Assembly (NCBI GenBank): GCA_030525245.1
Contig: JAUNFB010000013.1
Location: forward strand, 1-35,856
From: Erysipelotrichia bacterium
Lineage (GTDB): Bacteria > Bacillota_I > Bacilli_A > Erysipelotrichales > Erysipelotrichaceae
Direction: 5' to 3'
Length of the DNA: 35,856 nucleotides
Position numbers and translations under genes: made by a program. Below the pieces are notes generated by a model. The model was given only the letters and a program-made list of their open reading frames with translations. It was not told the origin of the DNA and did no database searches. Shown here piece after piece: positions 29,853-35,856 of this stretch; positions within the stretch are counted from its first letter, which is position 1; each line of letters starts with the position of its first letter.

Positions 29853-32459
29853 ATGTTAGATAACAAATATGATCACCGAAAAGTTGAAGCCGATCAATAT
29901 GATAAATGGGTAGAAAAAGGTTATTTCAAAGCCGGAGATAAAAGTAAGAAGCCATATGCTATGGTAATTCCGCCGCCGAATGTAACCGGTAAATTGCATC
30001 TGGGTCATTCGTGGGATAATACTTTACAGGATATCATCACCCGATATAAAAGAATGTGCGGTTATGATACTTTATACTTACCGGGCATGGATCACGCCGG
30101 TATTGCTACTCAGGCTAAGGTAGATCAGCGATTAAAACAACAAGGTATTTCTCGTTATGACATTGGTAGAGAGGCGTTCTTAAAGCAAGCGTGGGCTTGG
30201 AAAGAAGAATATGCCGGATTTATTCGCGAACAATGGGCATCGATGGGCTTAGGATTAGATTACAGTCGTGAAAGGTTTACTTTGGATGAAGGTTTGTCAA
30301 AAGCTGTTCGCAAAACTTTCGTTACTTTATATAAGGAAGGATTGATTTACCAAGGAGAAAGAATCATAAATTGGGATCCGCAAGCTAAGACGGCATTAAG
30401 CAACATTGAGGTTATTTATAAGCCAACTAAAGGATACATGTATCATTTCTATTATGATGTAGTGGAAACCGGACAGAAGTTGGAAGTTGCGACCACCAGA
30501 CCGGAAACGATGTTTGGGGATGTTTGCGTTGTTGTTAATCCAAAAGATGACAGATATAAAGATGTTGTCGGTTTACATGTTATAAATCCTGCCAATGGTG
30601 ATAAATTACCGATTATTACCGATGAATATATCGATATTGAATTCGGTACCGGTGTTATGAAATGTACTCCGGCTCACGACCCTAATGATTTTATTATCGG
30701 TGAAAAGTATGGATTTGAAAAACCTGTTTGTATTAATCCGGATGCAACAATGAATTCTTTAGCCGGTGAATATGCCGGATTGGATCGTTATGCTTGTCGC
30801 GACAAGTTGGTTGAAAGGATCAAAAATGAAGGTCATTTGGCTTTCATTGAGGAGATTGAACACAATGTCGGCTATTCGGAAAGAACTGATGTTGTTGTTG
30901 AACCGTATTTGAGTAAACAATGGTTTGTTAAAATGAAACCGTTAGCTGAGGATGTTTTGAAACATCAAAACGATCCGGAAACAAAAATAAATTTTTATCC
31001 TGAAAGATTTGAAAAGACTTTTATCCAATGGTTGGAAAACATTGAAGATTGGTGTATTTCTCGTCAATTGTGGTGGGGACACAGAATACCTGTTTGGTAC
31101 CATAAAGAAACCGGAGAAATCTATTGCGAAATGGAAGATCCGCAAGATAAAGAAAATTATGTTCAAGATGAAGATGTATTGGATACTTGGTTCTCCAGCG
31201 CTTTATGGCCTTTCTCAACATTAGGCTGGCCGGAAAAAACAGCTGATTTTGAGCGTTATTATCCAACAGATTGCTTGGTAACAGGATATGATATCATTTT
31301 CTTCTGGGTAGCTAGAATGGCTTTCCAAGCTCGTCATTTGACAGACAATCGTCCGTTTAAGGATGTATTAATTCACGGCTTGATTCGTGATGAACAGGGC
31401 CGTAAAATGAGTAAGTCTTTGGGTAATGGTGTTGATCCGCGTGATGTTAAAGAAAAATATGGAGCCGATGCGTTGCGTTTCTTCTTGACAACCAATTCAA
31501 CCCCGGGTGCCGATTTACGTTATTCGGATACAAAGATGGAAGCAAGTTGGAACTTCATTAATAAGATTTATAATGCTTCTCGCTTTGTTTTAATGAATTT
31601 GGCAGATTTCCGTTATGAAGACATTGATTTGACTTATTTGAATAATATTGACAGTTGGATTATCAACAAGTTTAACAAGACTTTAAATTCGATCAATAAA
31701 AATATGGAAAAGTATGAGTTTGCTTTGGTTGGTAATGAACTATACGGCTTTATTTGGGATGATTTCTGCAATTGGTATATTGAATTGGCAAAGACAACCC
31801 TGAACAGTGAAGATGAAAAGGCTGTTCAAGCTACAAAGTCAACATTATTGGTTATTTTAACCGCAATTTTAAAAATGTTGCATCCGTTTATGCCTTTTGT
31901 TACAGAAAAGATTTATGCGGAAACACCGAGAAATTGTGCAGCTTTATGTATCAGTGAATGGCCGAAGGAAATATTATTGAAAGAGGACAAGAGTGCAGAA
32001 GTTGATTTATTAATCGCTATTATTACAGCGGTAAGAAGCATTCGTGTTGATTACAATCTGAAACCATCACAACAATTTGATATTGCGATAACAAATGATA
32101 AGGATGAATATTTGACAGTTGACATGACTATGAATAATATGTTACAAAAGTTATGCAAGGTTAATTGGACAATTTTAAGCGGAAGTGATTTGATTATTAG
32201 ACCGTTAAAAGAAGGTAAATTGGTAGTCGATGCTGCTCAAATTGTTGATTATCATGCCGAATTGCTAAAATTAAGCAAGGAAAAAGAAAAATTAGTCAAT
32301 GAAATCAATCGTGGTGAAAAAATGCTTTCTAATGAAAACTTTGTCAAGAAAGCACCACAGGAAAAGATTACTGCCGAAAAAGAAAAGTTGGAAAATTATA
32401 AAAAGCAATATGAGATAGTTGTTCAACAATTGGCGGAAGTAGAAAAGAAAATTAAATAA
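29853..32459 (+). CDS. valS: Valyl-tRNA synthetase
   Basis: This class I aminoacyl-tRNA synthetase charges tRNA-Val. The protein of ~868 residues has PPPNVTGKLHLGHSWDNTLQD with the HIGH-type motif HLGH at 49, the CP1 editing domain (~170-350) with TTRPETMFGDV and GTGVMKCTPAHDPNDF, GRKMSKSLGNGVDP with KMSKS starting at 518, the anticodon-binding helical domain, and the ValS-specific C-terminal coiled coil (~805-868, KEKEKLVNEINRGEKML). The frame extends to an ATG at 29835, but that codon overlaps the AAGGAGGA site (29838-29845). The ATG at 29853, seven bases behind it, is the real start. It is controlled by the T-box before it. Confidence 0.97.
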   Translation: MLDNKYDHRKVEADQYDKWVEKGYFKAGDKSKKPYAMVIPPPNVTGKLHLGHSWDNTLQDIITRYKRMCGYDTLYLPGMDHAGIATQAKVDQRLKQQGISRYDIGREAFLKQAWAWKEEYAGFIREQWASMGLGLDYSRERFTLDEGLSKAVRKTFVTLYKEGLIYQGERIINWDPQAKTALSNIEVIYKPTKGYMYHFYYDVVETGQKLEVATTRPETMFGDVCVVVNPKDDRYKDVVGLHVINPANGDKLPIITDEYIDIEFGTGVMKCTPAHDPNDFIIGEKYGFEKPVCINPDATMNSLAGEYAGLDRYACRDKLVERIKNEGHLAFIEEIEHNVGYSERTDVVVEPYLSKQWFVKMKPLAEDVLKHQNDPETKINFYPERFEKTFIQWLENIEDWCISRQLWWGHRIPVWYHKETGEIYCEMEDPQDKENYVQDEDVLDTWFSSALWPFSTLGWPEKTADFERYYPTDCLVTGYDIIFFWVARMAFQARHLTDNRPFKDVLIHGLIRDEQGRKMSKSLGNGVDPRDVKEKYGADALRFFLTTNSTPGADLRYSDTKMEASWNFINKIYNASRFVLMNLADFRYEDIDLTYLNNIDSWIINKFNKTLNSINKNMEKYEFALVGNELYGFIWDDFCNWYIELAKTTLNSEDEKAVQATKSTLLVILTAILKMLHPFMPFVTEKIYAETPRNCAALCISEWPKEILLKEDKSAEVDLLIAIITAVRSIRVDYNLKPSQQFDIAITNDKDEYLTVDMTMNNMLQKLCKVNWTILSGSDLIIRPLKEGKLVVDAAQIVDYHAELLKLSKEKEKLVNEINRGEKMLSNENFVKKAPQEKITAEKEKLENYKKQYEIVVQQLAEVEKKIK

Positions 32460-32476
32460 TTAAACAAAGAGGGAAA

Positions 32477-34819
32477 ATGATGCATAAATTAATCCGAATG
32501 TTAATTGTGATTGGGTTGGTATTCTTCGTCGTAGTTAAACTGAATGTCAACGATATCGACAAAGAGTACATTTGCTTAAACGATTACATTTATCAACTGA
32601 ATCCGGACAAATCAATTACTTTAATTGAATATCTTAACGGACAAAGGGATACGGAAATCATTGTTCCCTCTTTTATTGACGGTTATAAAGTGGCATGTAT
32701 TGAAAGTGAATGCTTCGATTTGAGCGGGGTAAATCATTTGGTCGTATGTGATGATATTGCTGTTATTAAAAAGAATGCTTTTGTAAATTGTACAGAACTG
32801 TCCTATTTATCAATCGGCGCTAACATTCATTGTTCCGGTATTTTTAACGGTTTAAATAATTTGCAAATATTACAAATAAGTTATGGCAACAATGGTTTTA
32901 TGTGTGATTATAGTATTGATGATTTACCGGATTGGTTAGACAGTCAAGAAAGTTTGAAAAGATTGATAATCGCAGATAGTATTCGTTATATAGGTGATTA
33001 TGCTTTTTATGATTTAAATAATTTGAAAGATATTACTTGGCCGCAATCGTTATCCAATATTGGAAAATACAGTTTCTATAATGTCGGTAATCTCGGCAAT
33101 GTTTCTTTTGATAATAATTTGAAAGTTGTCAAAGATTATGCTTTTTATTGTGCAGAAAGTACGGAATGCAATGGTACAATTAACTTGCCACAAAATGTTG
33201 AGTTTTTGGGGAGAAATTGTTTCGATAAAAGATTTAATTATGTTGTGATTTCTGAAAGCAATGTTCAAGAATATTTTGACAGAGAAAATATTGAGTATTC
33301 ATCAGAAGAATTTTTAATAATTAATGTACCTGAAAGAATGCATTTGGCGGAAAGCTATACATTGCAAATAAGTAAGGATGGCACACAAGAACAATTGATT
33401 TTTAACAGCAGCAACAAAAAAGTTGCAACTGTAAACGAACATGGAGAGATAACAGCCATAGGTATCGGAAAAACAACAATTACTGTCAGCAGTCGAACGG
33501 CAAGCAGAGAATTTCGGTTGAAAGTTATTGATGAACCGAAAGTTGAGTATAAGTGGGTCAATATCGGTGATACGCTCGTTATAAAAGATGAGATTAATTT
33601 GCCGGCGGAAGATATCTTGATAAAAACAGATGAGAATACATATTTGGCGATAAATAGCGGTAATTGTCTTTTATATGCTCAAAAAAGCAACAATGTTCTT
33701 TATAAGGTAACTGTTTTTAATCCGGTTCAAGAAATCGTGACAAATGAAGATGTTATTACTTTGAAAAAGGGTAATATTTATGATTTGCAGGTTGACATCT
33801 ACCCACACGATGCCGATAATAAAGCTTTATCTTATCATAGCAGCGATGAAAATATTGCTGTTGTTGATCTTTATGGCCGGATAACAGCCTTAAATAACGG
33901 CAGTTGTGTTATTACAATTGAAAGCAATGATACTTCTTCTTCTACTAAGAAAGTGACAGTTAACGTTGCTGCTTCTAAAATTGAGTGTGCTACCGAAGCA
34001 CTACCTTTGATGGTCGGCAAAACTTATCGTTTAAATTGTCAGTATGGTAATAATGAGAAGCTGATCTATAGAAGCGATAATGAAAAGATTGTTAAAGTGA
34101 ATAAAGATGGGGTTCTATACGGAATTTCTCCGGGAGCAACATATATTACCGTTTGCGATGAGAAGATGAACGCTTTTAATGTTTTAAAAGTGAAAGTATA
34201 TGATGCCTATAGCTATGGAATTGATATTTCGGAATGGAACGGTCGCAATTATACTTCCGATGATTTTATAAAGGTTAAAAATGAAGGTATAGACTTTGTT
34301 TATATCCGAGCAGCCTATGAAGATGACTATAAAGATTCATTGTTTGAAAGCAACTATGCAAATTGTAGAGCAGCCGGTTTAGATGTTGGTGCTTATCATT
34401 ATATTACTTCATCCGATGTTTCATCCGCAAAAGTGGATGCTGAATGGTTGATACAAATATTAGATGGTAAAAAATTTGAATATCCTATTGCTCTGGATAT
34501 CGAAAGTAATATTCATAAGACTTTATCCGCAAACGAATTCTCTTTGATTGTACAAACCTATTGTGATACTTTAATGCAAGCCGGTTATTATCCGATTGTC
34601 TATTCTTATGGCTCGATATTGAATAAAAATCAGACTGCATATGACAATTGGATTGCTCAATGGGATTGTGAAAGAGTAACTGCTTTGGATAATGATTATA
34701 CGATTTGGCAATTCAGCAGTAAAGGAACAATAAATGGTTTAAATGGTGATGTTGATATGGACATATGTTTTGTCGATTATCCGACATTTATTAAAAAAAA
34801 TCATTATAATGGTTACTGA
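32477..34819 (+). CDS. Secreted multi-domain GH25 lysozyme with LRR and Ig-like domains
   Basis: This 780-residue exported protein starts with a signal peptide or anchor (LIRMLIVIGLVFFVVVKLN). Residues ~40-270 form BspA-type leucine-rich repeats (LRR_5), with SIRYIGDYAFYDLNNLKDITWPQSL-type units. At ~285-350, ~410-485 and ~490-560 lie Big_2-like Ig domains, each with the SSNKKVATVNEHGEITAIGIGKTTITV-type pattern. Residues ~575-780 are a glycosyl hydrolase family 25 muramidase (GIDISEWNG with Asp583; IALDIES with Asp674 and Glu676; the end motif TIWQFSS). It cleaves peptidoglycan, its own or that of other bacteria. The gene starts 17 bases behind valS with no promoter or terminator between. The second ATG (32480) has the better distance to GAGGG, so either may be the start. 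Confidence 0.9.
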   Translation: MMHKLIRMLIVIGLVFFVVVKLNVNDIDKEYICLNDYIYQLNPDKSITLIEYLNGQRDTEIIVPSFIDGYKVACIESECFDLSGVNHLVVCDDIAVIKKNAFVNCTELSYLSIGANIHCSGIFNGLNNLQILQISYGNNGFMCDYSIDDLPDWLDSQESLKRLIIADSIRYIGDYAFYDLNNLKDITWPQSLSNIGKYSFYNVGNLGNVSFDNNLKVVKDYAFYCAESTECNGTINLPQNVEFLGRNCFDKRFNYVVISESNVQEYFDRENIEYSSEEFLIINVPERMHLAESYTLQISKDGTQEQLIFNSSNKKVATVNEHGEITAIGIGKTTITVSSRTASREFRLKVIDEPKVEYKWVNIGDTLVIKDEINLPAEDILIKTDENTYLAINSGNCLLYAQKSNNVLYKVTVFNPVQEIVTNEDVITLKKGNIYDLQVDIYPHDADNKALSYHSSDENIAVVDLYGRITALNNGSCVITIESNDTSSSTKKVTVNVAASKIECATEALPLMVGKTYRLNCQYGNNEKLIYRSDNEKIVKVNKDGVLYGISPGATYITVCDEKMNAFNVLKVKVYDAYSYGIDISEWNGRNYTSDDFIKVKNEGIDFVYIRAAYEDDYKDSLFESNYANCRAAGLDVGAYHYITSSDVSSAKVDAEWLIQILDGKKFEYPIALDIESNIHKTLSANEFSLIVQTYCDTLMQAGYYPIVYSYGSILNKNQTAYDNWIAQWDCERVTALDNDYTIWQFSSKGTINGLNGDVDMDICFVDYPTFIKKNHYNGY

Positions 34820-34834
34820 TGTCCAAATATTTAC

Positions 34835-34863
34835 ATAACATTATTTTTGATCATAGTTATAAT
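34835..34863 (+). promoter_or_regulatory. Promoter of the gene at the window end
   Basis: ATAACA (34835-34840), a 17-base spacer and TATAAT (34858-34863) lie 22 bases before the GTG start at 34885. Confidence 0.55.
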
Positions 34864-34884
34864 TAAGATAAAGAAGGTGTAACT

Positions 34885-35856
34885 GTGAAAAGAAAAACTG
34901 TATATGAATTCGCAAAGAAATATTTTGAAATATTTACGCAATGTGAAAAAATTGAAAAAGACGATTTAGTCGATTTTATCGATGACTGTAAAAGAAATAA
35001 TTTCCAATTAAGTGAAGAGAAGATTTTCTTTACTGAATATGGTCAGAGAGCCTATTACGATCCTGATATTTTAAAAATAATAATCTATTGTATTTATGAT
35101 ATCGATTTGTTATTAAGTGCGATATACAATCGATGGAATTATATCACTTGGTGGCAAGGATATGAAAGTTTACTTTCCGACAGTAACCGTGAGTGGTTCA
35201 TTACTGCTTTTTCTCGCTTAATTGATTTAAGTAAGGAGAGTGAAGAAATAATTAAGTTGGAAATAGAATGCTGTGATAATGGAAAAAAAGAAACTTTACT
35301 TTTAGATAAAGAAAAGAAAGTTTTGTCTTATCAACAAACACTATCGGCAACCGAGTTTACCGAATGCACTTATCATTTGGACAGCGTAAAAGAATTGTTT
35401 GAACAAATTGACCTCAATGATTTTTATAATTCATATGAAAGATATGATATAGATAATCAAAAGCGTAATAAGTTCAGAATAACCTTAGTCGATGGATCGA
35501 TAAAAGAATTTGAAAATGTTTTTTTCGCCAAAACAAACAAGCTGATTGATTTTATCGGTAAATTCATCTTGAACAAAGCGGTAGGGAATATGTTCCCCGG
35601 TTTAAATAAAAAAGAATATATTGTCTGCAATGTACAATTCTTTAACAGTCAGAAAACATATGCTTATCTTGCCGATGAAGACATTTATAAAGCTGATGAT
35701 TTAGTTGTTGTTCATGTTCGTAACAGTTATGAGGATGTTATTGCTAAGGTTGAATCGGTACAATATTTGTATGAATATCAATTGCCTTTTTCGAAAAATA
35801 AGATGAAATATATCATTGGTAAATATGAAGAGGAACAATTAAATGCTGAATCTGAT
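34885..35856 (+). CDS. Protein of unknown function, GTG start, 3' end outside the window
   Basis: An open frame of 324 codons runs without a stop to the window edge. It starts at GTG behind AAGGTG, with a promoter before it. The protein is cytosolic (no signal or hydrophobic helix) and rich in tyrosine, aspartate and lysine. The first ~130 residues (helical, with YNRWNYITWWQGYESLL) and the middle are not recognised. Around ~265-315, the segment YAYLADEDIYKADDLVVVHV..AKVESVQYLYEYQLPFSKNKMKYII resembles a small beta domain seen in several Firmicute proteins of unknown role, where a PriA-like pattern of a GD/DD-V-V strand and LP-x(4)-K-x-K-x-I closes the domain. No function can be given. Start and reading frame are good; the C-terminus is missing. 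Confidence 0.75.
   Translation, partial: MKRKTVYEFAKKYFEIFTQCEKIEKDDLVDFIDDCKRNNFQLSEEKIFFTEYGQRAYYDPDILKIIIYCIYDIDLLLSAIYNRWNYITWWQGYESLLSDSNREWFITAFSRLIDLSKESEEIIKLEIECCDNGKKETLLLDKEKKVLSYQQTLSATEFTECTYHLDSVKELFEQIDLNDFYNSYERYDIDNQKRNKFRITLVDGSIKEFENVFFAKTNKLIDFIGKFILNKAVGNMFPGLNKKEYIVCNVQFFNSQKTYAYLADEDIYKADDLVVVHVRNSYEDVIAKVESVQYLYEYQLPFSKNKMKYIIGKYEEEQLNAESD

Noticed and set aside
1..35856. Search by eye for IS elements, phage genes, CRISPR repeats, toxin-antitoxin pairs and tRNA genes
   Set aside because: No transposase or integrase frame, no regularly spaced repeats, no paired small toxin/antitoxin genes and no tRNA cloverleaf with GGTTCGA-type loop were seen.

Overview
The window is an AT-rich, low-GC Gram-positive (Firmicutes) chromosome segment. 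The genes are tightly packed, almost all on the + strand, use the standard code with TGA as stop, and carry strong GGAGG-type ribosome binding sites and intrinsic terminators. A HrcA/CIRCE-type operator, a T-box leader, the yceD-rpmF pair, TmcAL and a DUF3196-like gene beside tig and lon suggest the Erysipelotrichia or a neighbouring Bacilli lineage close to the Mollicutes. A penicillin-binding protein shows that it has a cell wall. The genus cannot be told from the sequence.

Layout. (1) 1-144: the 3' end of a 5S rRNA gene, so an rRNA operon lies just upstream, followed by a terminator. (2) 267-3924: a YitT-family membrane protein and pyruvate,phosphate dikinase. (3) 3963-10284: an uninterrupted operon for the whole route from DAHP to chorismate, in the order chorismate mutase-aroB fusion, aroC, aroE-aroK fusion, aroQ (type II dehydroquinase), aroA and DAHP synthase. 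(4) 10279-13204: tmcAL on the - strand, convergent with the aro operon, then a lysophospholipase-like hydrolase and the yceD-rpmF pair. (5) 13225-18522: a two-helix membrane protein, pduL, pepT-nagA, nagB-trxA and tandem terminators. (6) 18565-22517: a short division/cell wall cluster, mraZ-rsmH-ftsL-pbpB, that stops after the PBP. A DUF4230 gene converges on it. (7) 23376-27885: a heat-shock-like group with a near-perfect CIRCE overlapping the promoter of a DUF3196-like gene, then tig and lon. A hairpin lies over the lon ribosome binding site. (8) 27886-29598: a gene-poor stretch, a 67-residue secreted peptide and a tyrosine-rich lipoprotein, both unrecognised. (9) 29631-34819: a valine-type T-box, valS, and a secreted LRR/Ig-like/GH25 lysozyme that appears to be co-transcribed with valS. 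(10) 34885-end: an unrecognised GTG-start gene that runs off the window.

How it fits together: apart from the aro operon this is mostly housekeeping DNA (translation, quality control, division, sugar and peptide use, acetyl-phosphate metabolism). I see no phage, IS element, CRISPR array or toxin-antitoxin system. The points most worth checking are the chorismate mutase-AroB fusion inside a complete chorismate operon, the probable two-level heat control of tig-lon (CIRCE plus a hairpin over the lon ribosome binding site), the secreted peptide/lipoprotein pair, and a cell-wall hydrolase placed under a valine T-box.
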